Part shown: positions 8,300 to 16,404 of the stretch, piece by piece
Position numbering within the stretch: the stretch's first letter is position 1
Layout: the number at the start of each line of letters is the position of its first letter
Source of the DNA: an uncultured Planctomycetaceae bacterium
Lineage (GTDB): Bacteria > Planctomycetota > Planctomycetia > Gemmatales > Gemmataceae
Reading direction: 5' to 3'
NCBI GenBank assembly: GCA_937888715.1
Contig: CALARU010000191.1
Span: 1 to 41,493 of the forward strand
DNA length: 41,493 nt
Made by a program: the position numbers and the translations under genes
The notes under the pieces: generated by a model
Told to the model about the DNA's origin: nothing
Databases searched by the model: none
What the model saw: the letters and a program-made list of their open reading frames with translations, nothing else

Positions 8300-9207
8300 G
8301 GGTTGACTCCGGTGCTTGAAGCGACGACGGGAGTCAAGCGGGTTGATTCATGAAGGCGTTGGTTTTTTAAAGCATCTGCAAACCATAGCTCGTAATCTTG
8401 TTTAGACTCATGAACGAAAAGTTTTCCCCTCATACGATAGTGGTTGCCCCCACATAGTTCCGCACAGGCGATTTCCCATGTGGAATTAGGGTTAAGCTCT
8501 TCAAGTATTCTTGTTATTGGATTGTATCGAACATTCGCCTCGATGGGCGAAAACACCATGGGCATTACTTTTCCTGGAAGAGCATCTTGCTTAAGCCTTA
8601 AATTTGGCATGAAAAAACTATGGATGACATCCTGAGTTTTCAAGTGAATCTTGACCTGGGCATTTTTCCAAACATGAAGCTCGTTAACCATGTGAAGGTC
8701 ATGAAGATTCCCTAGATCAGCCCATGCCTGAGGATCTGCAGGAATGTGCCCTTGTGGATACCGCATGCGCCATTCCCATTGCCTGCCCAACACGGTTACA
8801 TGCAAGTCAGATTCGATATTGGTGCCTTTGTAGCTTATAGGGAACCATGTATCGATTTCGATGTATTTCATTTTTGCCCAAGTGGGCGTCTGAGCAAAAC
8901 CAATGTAGAGCAGAATAATTGCTGGGATAGCAGTCCAGATAATTTCAAGTTTTGTATTGCCATGAATGTGTTTTGCTTTAACCCCGTCTTTTGCATTGAA
9001 GCGAAGCATGCAATAAACAAGCGTGCCTTGGGTAATAACAAAAAAGAATCCGGTTGCAACTAGGATGATGTAAAACAAATGGTCAACATCTGCACCATAA
9101 CTGGCGATATTCTTGGGCAACCACCAACCCATAGCGGGGGCAATTGCAAATAGCCCGATCGCTGAAAGGTTAACTGCTGCAAATAATAGTCCCCAGCATC
9201 TATGCAC
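8296..9207 (-). CDS. ctaC: Cytochrome c oxidase subunit II (CuA-binding)
   Basis: Accepts electrons from cytochrome c at the dinuclear CuA site. The 303-residue protein has two N-terminal helices (about 45-66 and 88-104) and a periplasmic cupredoxin domain. CuA ligands are complete: H196 in VIHSFFMPNLR, then C248, E250, C252, H256 and M259 in CAELCGGNHYRM. The aromatic QWEWRMRYP segment, used in electron entry, is present. There is no fused C-terminal cytochrome c domain; a separate diheme cytochrome gene lies just upstream. Translation starts at a GTG with AGGAG eight bases upstream. It follows the cytochrome gene by about 20 bases. Confidence 0.95.
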   Translation of the reverse strand: MHRCWGLLFAAVNLSAIGLFAIAPAMGWWLPKNIASYGADVDHLFYIILVATGFFFVITQGTLVYCMLRFNAKDGVKAKHIHGNTKLEIIWTAIPAIILLYIGFAQTPTWAKMKYIEIDTWFPISYKGTNIESDLHVTVLGRQWEWRMRYPQGHIPADPQAWADLGNLHDLHMVNELHVWKNAQVKIHLKTQDVIHSFFMPNLRLKQDALPGKVMPMVFSPIEANVRYNPITRILEELNPNSTWEIACAELCGGNHYRMRGKLFVHESKQDYELWFADALKNQRLHESTRLTPVVASSTGVNP

Positions 9208-9227
9208 TGAATCTGCTCCTGCTAGTT

Positions 9228-10532
9228 TTACTTCTTGTTTTCGGGAAGCGCTGCAACCCCGCGGGTTGCCTGGCCATAAACTTTTGAACGAACATCATCA
9301 GGCAATAACCCTGGAAAGGGAAGAGCTTCGATGAAGTTAACGAGGTCCCATATTTTTTGGCTTTCTTCATTCGCTGGAACTGTAACCGCAGGCATTTTTG
9401 AAGGCGGAATTCCCCTCTTAATGCGCCAGTAAAGATCAACAGGCCTTCTGCCACCTCGATAAATCGAAAGCGTAAGGTTCGATGGCCTTACCAAAGTTCC
9501 CCAGTCATCATACTGGTATAAAGGCTGTCGCCCGAAATCTTGATGGCAACTCACGCAGCCAAAAGCATCCGATGCACTGCTGCTGAAAAGGTGGTACCCA
9601 CGCTTTACGGATTCAAGCATTTCAGCATCAGAAAAGTTAGGATATGATGCTGGCTCAATTCCTTTAGCATCAGCTTTTCGATAAGCCTTAAGAAGATCTT
9701 TTAGATAAAGCTTTACGAATTCTTGCACGGTTTCTTTGGCTGGCTCTTCGTCGGGTAGCAGTTCGAAAAGCTCTGTTACACTGTTTTTCTTTTTTAGCAG
9801 GGTGCGAGTTGTTTCAAATTCCACTTCTCCCCTTAAGGATAAATGAAGCACATAGCTGGTAAGTTGTTCAAGTGCCTGTTCCCCTAACAAGCCAAAAGCA
9901 GGCATGGAAGTTCCTTCAACTCCAGCTTTAAGGCTGCGGAGGATATCTTCCCTGCGAGGTTTGATTTTGTTGCCACCCGGGTTGGAGGAGATAAATTTAA
10001 ATTTACCCTGCCTGAAGTCTCTGGGGTGTGGGTTGACCCACGGGCCAGTGGGCCCTCGGCCATCGCCTGCTAATCCGTGGCAATGCAAACAATTCCTACG
10101 ATAAAGCTTGCTACCTGCTGCAAGTGTTTCGTCATCGAGTTTCAAGGATTTTGCAAGTGCGATGGTTTCGGTGTGGGCGGATATTCCAACGGATGGTTTG
10201 TAAGGAGAACCAAAAGTGAGTTGCAATTCAGTATCTAATTCGGTCCGAAGGTTTTCTGGAAGATCTTTCGGGCTGAATGTTTTGCCACCCAGTTCTTTGA
10301 TTTGACCGATGGCTTTATCCAGTTGCCCAGGCCCGGGAAGGCGATCGTGGGTTAGTTTTGGAACTTCATCAACAATTAGATCTGCACGGAACGGGTATAC
10401 CACATCATCAGGGTAGGCGTCATAATTGTTACTGCAACCCGAAGTCGTGAAAATGCAAACTGCAAAAATGAGGGTTACAAACCCAATCAAATTGGGGAGT
10501 GCAGGAATCAAACTTGAGGAACACTTTGCCAT
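9228..10532 (-). CDS. Diheme cytochrome c lipoprotein, first gene of the oxidase operon
   Basis: The 434-residue protein starts with a lipoprotein signal ending TSGC (C33). It carries two class I cytochrome c domains: CLHCH at 148-152 with likely axial M210 (GTSMPAF), and CVSCH at 326-330 with likely axial M380 (SKMPA). A charged helical linker of about 70 residues (240-310) separates them. It is probably the membrane-tethered electron donor to CuA of the adjacent oxidase, carrying electrons from a bc1-type complex or alternative complex III that is not in this window. The ATG at 10532 gives a proper signal peptide; a GTG at 10589 would add 19 residues without a ribosome-binding site. Confidence 0.9.
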   Translation of the reverse strand: MAKCSSSLIPALPNLIGFVTLIFAVCIFTTSGCSNNYDAYPDDVVYPFRADLIVDEVPKLTHDRLPGPGQLDKAIGQIKELGGKTFSPKDLPENLRTELDTELQLTFGSPYKPSVGISAHTETIALAKSLKLDDETLAAGSKLYRRNCLHCHGLAGDGRGPTGPWVNPHPRDFRQGKFKFISSNPGGNKIKPRREDILRSLKAGVEGTSMPAFGLLGEQALEQLTSYVLHLSLRGEVEFETTRTLLKKKNSVTELFELLPDEEPAKETVQEFVKLYLKDLLKAYRKADAKGIEPASYPNFSDAEMLESVKRGYHLFSSSASDAFGCVSCHQDFGRQPLYQYDDWGTLVRPSNLTLSIYRGGRRPVDLYWRIKRGIPPSKMPAVTVPANEESQKIWDLVNFIEALPFPGLLPDDVRSKVYGQATRGVAALPENKK

Positions 10533-10590
10533 AAGTTCGGCAATCCTTAAATTCAAAAAGGAACTAATCCAATTAAAGCACTTTAACACT

Positions 10591-10639
10591 TAATCGATTC
10601 AAAACTAATCGATTAAATACTAAACCGAGCAAAACTAAT
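10591..10639. repeat. Phased direct repeats upstream of the oxidase operon
   Basis: TAATCGATT occurs at 10591-10599 and 10606-10614, 15 bases apart. CAAAACTAAT occurs at 10600-10609 and 10630-10639, 30 bases apart. A related GGAACTAAT is at 10560-10568. The 30-base step is close to three helical turns, which suits a protein binding repeatedly on one face. The first copies lie just upstream of the start of the oxidase operon. Confidence 0.5.
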
Positions 10640-10696
10640 GCCAACTAACATTTTATTTACTATTGGCAAAGATGGGAGAAGAAAGGCTGAAAAAAC

Positions 10697-10710
10697 TTAG
10701 GAAGTCCTAA
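10697..10710. promoter_or_regulatory. Perfect inverted repeat, 6-2-6
   Basis: TTAGGA-AG-TCCTAA is a perfect dyad with a two-base centre, midway between the divergent operons. It is not followed by a T-run, so a terminator is unlikely, and an operator for a dimeric regulator is the simplest reading. No regulator is encoded nearby. Confidence 0.4.
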
Positions 10711-10731
10711 TGTTAAGAAGTTCGGGATCGT

Positions 10732-10751
10732 GTTTCTTAAAATTAAGAAAC
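10732..10751. promoter_or_regulatory. Perfect 20-base inverted repeat
   Basis: GTTTCTTAAAATTAAGAAAC is a perfect dyad (nine-base arms, two-base centre) about 107 bases before the beta-propeller gene. The short AT-rich centre fits a protein-binding operator better than an RNA hairpin, which would need a larger loop. Confidence 0.45.
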
Positions 10752-10858
10752 TTAAAGGGATTGAGTAGGATTTGTTTTTTGAAAGTAGAAACAATTAAAC
10801 TTTTATCCTGCTTGCGACTTGGTAACATAGAGTATTAATAATTATGGGGTTCTAATTA

Positions 10859-13800
10859 ATGCTAAAAAGCCTTGGTATTGTAGCCCGGCTTGTAATAATC
10901 CTCAGCGCAGGACTATTCAATTGTTGCCTTTTTGCCCAGCAATCAATTCAGTCAGATAAAGAACTAACCTCAAAGATAACTCAATTGGCTGGCAGCCTGA
11001 CTGGAAAAGACGCGAAAGTTTCTCAGGAAAACCTTTTTAAAATTATTGAAACAAATCCAGATGCGATGGTGATGAATACCAAAAATCACCTAATTAGGGC
11101 GTCATGGATTTGTCAAGTGTTCCTCTTGGGCAGTGATAAGAACTCGCAAGAATTTACAAAACACGAAGCTAATTATAAAAAGCAGTTTGATGTAGCTAAA
11201 ACGCAAAAAGATTTGCACGGGCTTTATGAAATTGTTCGTAACGGGCTTTATTGTAAGAGTGGGATTGATGCAAGCCTTCTGCTGGGTGACAGGGCCTTTG
11301 AGCAATCCAAAATTGAAGAAGCTGAATACTGGTGGAACCTGCCTATCGCACTTTATTCCGAGGCGCAACAAAAGCCTAATCTTGATAAACCTCTATTTTT
11401 TGAGCAGCTTCCATTGCTTAAGGCCAGATTAGTTGCAAGTTCTTTAATCAGGGATGGTTTGGGTAAAATTGCAAAGGAAAGATTTGATCAATTTGCATCA
11501 GAATTTCCAAAAGAGGAAGGAGCTCTAGCATCAAAAAGAGGCAATTTAGTTAAAACGCTTGAAGAATTTTCACAATCCAAATCATTCCGATTGAGTCGAA
11601 TCGACTGGACTTCCCACGCTATAACTAATGAACGAAATCCAATTATTGCGCAGGGCCCAACTGTGCACGAACTAGGAAACTGGTGCGCCACGCCCCCAGC
11701 TTGGAAGACCTCGATTGCCACGATAGATAATGACGAGCCAGATGCTGTTTCTGCAAAAAGCCTTTTGGCTCCACAAAAATCTCCTGATCTTCCATGCCAT
11801 CCGTTACAGGTTGGTTCGCGCATAATGTTTCAAGATGGTTCCAGACTGATTTCTTTCGATGTGGTTTCTGGTGCCAAAACTATCGTCTACGATCCTAACG
11901 AGATGTTCCCAAAAGGCAATTTAAACCAGCAATTAAGGTTAGGTCGAAGCATGACTCTAACCTTTTGCCCGCCTAACAGGGTATTGGTAACCCTTGATAA
12001 ACCCATTAAAAATAAGGGCAGAATCTTTGCCCCTGTTGCAAATGATATTTTAGATTGCGAAAGTTTTCTTGCTTGCCTGGAAGTTAATCCCGATGCGACC
12101 CGACTGCTTTGGGAGGCTAAGCTTCCCACGGGGGATAACAGCAGATTTGAAAGTGACCCGTTGGTACATGAAGGTAGGGTGTTTGTTCTTGTTAGCCAAA
12201 AGGTCAGTGGTAGAGAGGTGTCTAAAGTTCATTGTTACAACCTTAATGCAGGTACGCCAGATTTGCTTTGGTCTTGCGAGGTCGCTTCTGAAACTACAGC
12301 GGTTCAATTAGAAGAAAACAAGCAGGCGTTTTTGACCCTTGCAGGTAGCCTTGTGGTTGCAACCAGCAGGGGCGGTTCTGTTACTGCGGTAGATCAAAGG
12401 ACAGGAAAAACGGTATGGCTAAGGTTGGTTGCGCCAAATGAAAATGCACGCGCCATCAAAACACCAACACCTCTTCGGGCTATTTTTCATGAAGCCATGG
12501 TTTATCATCTAAATCCAAGAAATAGAGTGGTGCAGGCATTGGATAGCGGGAGTGGCACTCTTGTCTGGACTCGTGATGTTGAAAATGTCAACCAATTAAT
12601 TGCGGTTAAAGATGGTGTTTTGTTGTTAGGGACTGAAAATGGATTGCGGGCCTTAAATGCTACCAATGGTTTAGATAGTCATGCTTGGAGTATTCCTGCG
12701 GATGGTAGTTCCCTGCCTTCTGCGGGAAGGGGATTTATCCTTAACAATAATTATATCTGGCCCACCGTTAAAGGCGTGTTTGTTGTCGACATGAAAACTG
12801 GTTTGCCCGCTGCAGATCTTTCTTTATTTCATCGTTTACAGCCCGGCAATCTTTTTCTCTTTGATGATTTTTTATTGAGTGTTGATCGTAATGCGATCCG
12901 GATGTATCCGGGAAATAAAGCCGGGAAATCAAAGAAGCAGAATGCAGTTTTTTTAGCGCCACAGGCTTCAAAGAATGAGGAAATAAAGGCGCAACTGCCT
13001 AACGAAAAGAGTGTGAAACAAGATTGGAAAGTCGGAGATATAAAGTGGGTTATAAGGCAAACCGGGGGCGGGAAACTTTTTGATCAAGGCTTAGTTCAAA
13101 TTGCTAAAACTTCAAATTTAACAGCAATAGCTCGTTCTCAAGATTTTAAGGTTGTTCGAAATTCAGATGGGTCTTTACTTTGGGAGACGAAGTTACGAGA
13201 TGTTTGCACTTGGATGAAAGCCCAAGGCGATACTTTGTTACTCGGGTTTGAAAAATCGGTCATTGCATTTGATTTGAAAAAGGGCGCGGAGTTGTGGCGT
13301 TTTACACCAACCAACAATAGTGCCAACCCCTTCGGATTTGTGGTTTTAGGCGATAAATTAATTTGTCACGATGGCTCTTGGAAAATCTATTGTCTTGATT
13401 CCAATAATGGGAAAGTTCTTTTCGAATCCCAGTTTCCTTTCTTTGAAAGTGATTTTTCTGATCATCATCTTAACTTGCAAGAAATGGTTTCGATTAATCA
13501 GAATGCGTTCATTGTTCCGGATAATAAAAACAATTACTGGTATGTGGAGAAGGGCGGTTCTCAACCCAGATGCGTGCCTAGGTTGGATGATTCTCCTTGG
13601 GAAACCATGGCGCCTGTTCGAGATAACATTCTTGCACTCAATTCTGATGGAAATCTTTGCTTGCTGGAATCAAAGGGTTTTCAATGCATTATGAAAATCG
13701 CATTGCTTCCTGCGTCACTTAAATCGGGGAAGTCCGGGACGATTTTTGCCTTTAACAATCAAGCTGTTGTTGGTGTTGAAGGTAATACTGCAACCTTTTT

Positions 13801-14359
13801 GTTTTTTATCGATCTGACCAAGGGCAGCCATATTTGGGACAAGCCATTTTTAATATTCGAGAAAAACCTGAACCTTGATGCGTGGCGTCTTTTGGGTGAT
13901 AACCTTTACGGGTTTGCAGGCAGCTATTTTAAATCGTGGAATTTGAATACGAAACAAGAAACTAAGTATTTTAAATTATCCCCCGACTTTTTGCTTTACG
14001 ATTGGCGTATGAATGTTCATGAGGGGGAAATTCTTGTTTGGGTATCACCCCCTTCGTGCACTAAAATTACCATAAAGCTTGGCGCTTGGTTTTTGGCTTG
14101 GAGTTCCGATGGTATTTATCCCAAGGGGAAGGGAATGCCTTTGTATTTTCTTTCACATGGCGATGTGCAAAAGAGGGTGTTTTTAGAAACCTATGCCGGG
14201 GGGGCCCACTGGGTTTTTAAAGCTGTGAATGACTTTCATCTTTTTCCTGAAGTTTCATTTGTTAAAGAAGTTTCTGCTATTCATTCTCCCGTAATTTTGT
14301 TTGAAAAGAATGATGTGCTGGTGGGATTGGCATCGGAGGTTTATTGCCTGGCCCATTGA
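10859..14359 (+). CDS. Secreted beta-propeller protein with PQQ-like repeats
   Basis: The 1166-residue protein starts with a signal peptide (about residues 1-26, ending LFAQ). Residues about 30-215 look helical and may form a TPR-like region. From about 280 on there are blades of the PQQ/quinoprotein-like type: TAVDQRTGKTVW near 509, QALDSGSGTLVW near 559, IAFDLKKGAELWRF near 802 and YCLDSNNGKVLFES near 845. I see no dehydrogenase active-site motif, so it is more likely a scaffold or binding protein than an enzyme. It is the first gene of the 18-kb operon; its stop lies in the leader of the MoxR gene. It resembles the large PQQ-binding-like repeat proteins common in planctomycetes. The ATG has only a weak ATGGGG upstream. 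Confidence 0.85.
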   Translation: MLKSLGIVARLVIILSAGLFNCCLFAQQSIQSDKELTSKITQLAGSLTGKDAKVSQENLFKIIETNPDAMVMNTKNHLIRASWICQVFLLGSDKNSQEFTKHEANYKKQFDVAKTQKDLHGLYEIVRNGLYCKSGIDASLLLGDRAFEQSKIEEAEYWWNLPIALYSEAQQKPNLDKPLFFEQLPLLKARLVASSLIRDGLGKIAKERFDQFASEFPKEEGALASKRGNLVKTLEEFSQSKSFRLSRIDWTSHAITNERNPIIAQGPTVHELGNWCATPPAWKTSIATIDNDEPDAVSAKSLLAPQKSPDLPCHPLQVGSRIMFQDGSRLISFDVVSGAKTIVYDPNEMFPKGNLNQQLRLGRSMTLTFCPPNRVLVTLDKPIKNKGRIFAPVANDILDCESFLACLEVNPDATRLLWEAKLPTGDNSRFESDPLVHEGRVFVLVSQKVSGREVSKVHCYNLNAGTPDLLWSCEVASETTAVQLEENKQAFLTLAGSLVVATSRGGSVTAVDQRTGKTVWLRLVAPNENARAIKTPTPLRAIFHEAMVYHLNPRNRVVQALDSGSGTLVWTRDVENVNQLIAVKDGVLLLGTENGLRALNATNGLDSHAWSIPADGSSLPSAGRGFILNNNYIWPTVKGVFVVDMKTGLPAADLSLFHRLQPGNLFLFDDFLLSVDRNAIRMYPGNKAGKSKKQNAVFLAPQASKNEEIKAQLPNEKSVKQDWKVGDIKWVIRQTGGGKLFDQGLVQIAKTSNLTAIARSQDFKVVRNSDGSLLWETKLRDVCTWMKAQGDTLLLGFEKSVIAFDLKKGAELWRFTPTNNSANPFGFVVLGDKLICHDGSWKIYCLDSNNGKVLFESQFPFFESDFSDHHLNLQEMVSINQNAFIVPDNKNNYWYVEKGGSQPRCVPRLDDSPWETMAPVRDNILALNSDGNLCLLESKGFQCIMKIALLPASLKSGKSGTIFAFNNQAVVGVEGNTATFLFFIDLTKGSHIWDKPFLIFEKNLNLDAWRLLGDNLYGFAGSYFKSWNLNTKQETKYFKLSPDFLLYDWRMNVHEGEILVWVSPPSCTKITIKLGAWFLAWSSDGIYPKGKGMPLYFLSHGDVQKRVFLETYAGGAHWVFKAVNDFHLFPEVSFVKEVSAIHSPVILFEKNDVLVGLASEVYCLAH

Positions 14360-14382
14360 TTTATAAGAAAGGTTTGGTTGCT

Positions 14383-15444
14383 GTGCCTGATGAACAAAAT
14401 ATGATTGAAATATTGCTTGATAGTGAAAACGAAAAGTCCAGCGATCTTGAAGCTCTTAAGAAGATTCAGCAAGCTGGAGTTAAAATACGAGAAGAAATTT
14501 CCAAAGTGATTGTTGGCCATTCCGAGGTTGTTGAACAACTCCTCCTAGCCCTCTTTGCAAAGGGACATTGCCTTTTGGTGGGTGTGCCTGGGTTGGCGAA
14601 AACCCTGATTGTTAAAACTTTGGCATCAAGTCTGGGCCTTATATCTAATCGCATTCAATTTACGCCGGATTTAATGCCCTCCGATATTACTGGAACTGAA
14701 ATTCTTCAAGAGAATAAGACTTCGGGTGAAAGAGTCTTTCGCTTCATTAATGGCCCGATTTTTGCCAACCTTGTTCTTGCTGATGAAATTAACCGTACTC
14801 CCCCAAAAACTCAGTCCGCTCTTCTTGAAGCCATGCAGGAACTTCAAGTCACGGTTGGTGGCCAGCGCCATGTATTGCCCAAACCTTTTTTTGTGCTTGC
14901 AACCCAAAATCCTATCGAGCAAGAGGGCACTTATCCTCTTCCTGAAGCGCAGTTGGATCGTTTTATGTTCATGATTCTGGTTGGTTATCCCTCGGAATCT
15001 GAAGAACTTGAAATCATTTCTCGCACGACTTCAGGGCATATGAATCCTGTGCAGCGGGTTCTTTCAGAGGCTGAAATACAGGAGATGCAAGAACTCGTTT
15101 GCAAAATTCCCGCTTCACCCCATGTTGTTAAATACGCAATGGATATTGTGCGTAAAAGTAGACCCGAGCGTGATAAAGAATCATCTGCTGCTGTTCCAGA
15201 TTTTGTTAGGAAATATATTTCTTGGGGTGCAGGCCCCAGAGCTGGGCAAGCCATGGTGATGGCAGGTAAGGCACGGGCTGCGCTTGCTGGGCGCTTCTTC
15301 GTTTCTCGCGAAGATATCAAATCCGTTGCTCTCCCCATTCTCAGGCACAGGATAATTACTAACTATCATGCAGAATCGGATGGCATGACTGCTGATAAAA
15401 TAGTTCAGAAACTGATTGATTCCGTGCCTTTAGCGGAAATCTAG
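14383..15444 (+). CDS. MoxR-family AAA+ ATPase
   Basis: MoxR ATPases act as chaperones, usually with a DUF58/VWA partner, to activate metal- or envelope-linked proteins. The Walker A motif GVPGLAKT is at about residues 67-74, Walker B LVLADEIN at about 130-137, and the sensor region ATQNPIEQEGTYPLPEAQLDRF, characteristic of MoxR, follows. The start is uncertain: GTG at 14383 has AAAGG ten bases upstream; ATG at 14401 gives a shorter form; TTG at 14344 would overlap the preceding gene by 16 bases. All conserved sequence lies after these starts. The DUF58 gene follows 15 bases downstream, the usual partnership. Confidence 0.93.
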   Translation: MPDEQNMIEILLDSENEKSSDLEALKKIQQAGVKIREEISKVIVGHSEVVEQLLLALFAKGHCLLVGVPGLAKTLIVKTLASSLGLISNRIQFTPDLMPSDITGTEILQENKTSGERVFRFINGPIFANLVLADEINRTPPKTQSALLEAMQELQVTVGGQRHVLPKPFFVLATQNPIEQEGTYPLPEAQLDRFMFMILVGYPSESEELEIISRTTSGHMNPVQRVLSEAEIQEMQELVCKIPASPHVVKYAMDIVRKSRPERDKESSAAVPDFVRKYISWGAGPRAGQAMVMAGKARAALAGRFFVSREDIKSVALPILRHRIITNYHAESDGMTADKIVQKLIDSVPLAEI

Positions 15445-15459
15445 CCCAGGGAGTTAGGC

Positions 15460-16404
15460 TTGAGCAATAATAGGAAATACCTTGATGCTGATGTGCTGGC
15501 CCGGCTTCGGCTTGTCGAACTCGAAGCCAGAACCATCGTTCAAGGTATTATCTCGGGCAAACATCGCAGCCCAATGCGTGGATTCTCTGTCGAGTTCGCA
15601 GAACATCGTGAATACTCCGCAGGCGATGATCTTCGTAGGCTGGATTGGAAAGTCCTTGCCCGTACCGAAAAGCTCTACCTCAAGCAATATGAGCAAGAGA
15701 CAAATCTTGCATGCTCTATGCTGGTGGATTGCAGTGAATCGATGTCTTTTGGTTCTGTCCCTTGGCAGAAAACCAAGTCCGGGATCCGTTCTAAATTTGA
15801 TCACGCTGCAATCGCTGCAAGCGTTCTTGCATACCTTTTGCAACACGATGGAGATGCCATCGGGCTTTATACCTTTAACGACAAAGTGTTAAACAGATTA
15901 TCCCCCTCGGGAAGGGTATCGCAATTGGAGGCGATATTCGAAATACTTTCATTGGGCCCCACCACCGGGAAAACCAACATCGCTCCATTGCTTCATGAAG
16001 TTTGCGAGAGAATGACCCGCAAGGGCGTTGTCTTTATATTCAGTGATTTTCTTGACGATATGGATTCCTTAATGGAGGGCATCAAGCACCTGAATCATCT
16101 TGGTCATGAAGTCGTTGCTTTTCATGTGATGGATCCGCAGGAGATGGATTTTCCTTTTCAAGATCCAACTTTGTTTCGCGGTTTAGAGGGCGAACCGCAA
16201 CTCGATGCAGATCCCGTTTCACTAAGGCTGAGTTATCTTGAAAATCTTAACCGATGGCGCACAAGCCTTCGTGAAGAATTAAGAAAGCTTGATAGTGATT
16301 ATGTTTTGCTTAGGACAGACGAAGTGCTTGGCGAAGTGTTGTCAGAATATTTACGGGGTAGAAAGTCGCGGACAAGGAAAGAGATGCGGGGGCCACTTAC
16401 TTGA
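15460..16404 (+). CDS. DUF58 protein with VWA-like fold, MoxR partner
   Basis: The DUF58 signature is at about residues 45-75 (EFAEHREYSAGDDLRRLDWK, then ARTEKLYLKQYE). It is followed by a VWA-like MIDAS sequence DCSESM with D90, S92 and S94, and FIFSDFLDD later. The protein is 314 residues and lacks an obvious membrane segment, so it is probably cytoplasmic and works with MoxR. It starts with TTG at 15460, with AGGGAG six bases upstream. Its stop overlaps the next gene as TTGA. Confidence 0.92.
   Translation: MSNNRKYLDADVLARLRLVELEARTIVQGIISGKHRSPMRGFSVEFAEHREYSAGDDLRRLDWKVLARTEKLYLKQYEQETNLACSMLVDCSESMSFGSVPWQKTKSGIRSKFDHAAIAASVLAYLLQHDGDAIGLYTFNDKVLNRLSPSGRVSQLEAIFEILSLGPTTGKTNIAPLLHEVCERMTRKGVVFIFSDFLDDMDSLMEGIKHLNHLGHEVVAFHVMDPQEMDFPFQDPTLFRGLEGEPQLDADPVSLRLSYLENLNRWRTSLREELRKLDSDYVLLRTDEVLGEVLSEYLRGRKSRTRKEMRGPLT

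Larger units (their letters stand above)
10533..10858. promoter_or_regulatory. Divergent intergenic region with direct and inverted repeats
   Basis: This 326-base AT-rich stretch separates the oxidase operon (minus) from the beta-propeller/MoxR operon (plus), so it must hold control signals for both, and I see no gene in it. It contains two TAATCGATT copies (10591-10599, 10606-10614) and two CAAAACTAAT copies (10600-10609, 10630-10639). It also has two perfect dyads at 10697-10710 and 10732-10751, listed separately. A weak promoter-like pair, TTGCGA at 10812-10817 and TATTAA at 10833-10838, precedes the plus-strand gene, but the 15-base spacing is short. I cannot identify the regulators. Confidence 0.55.
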
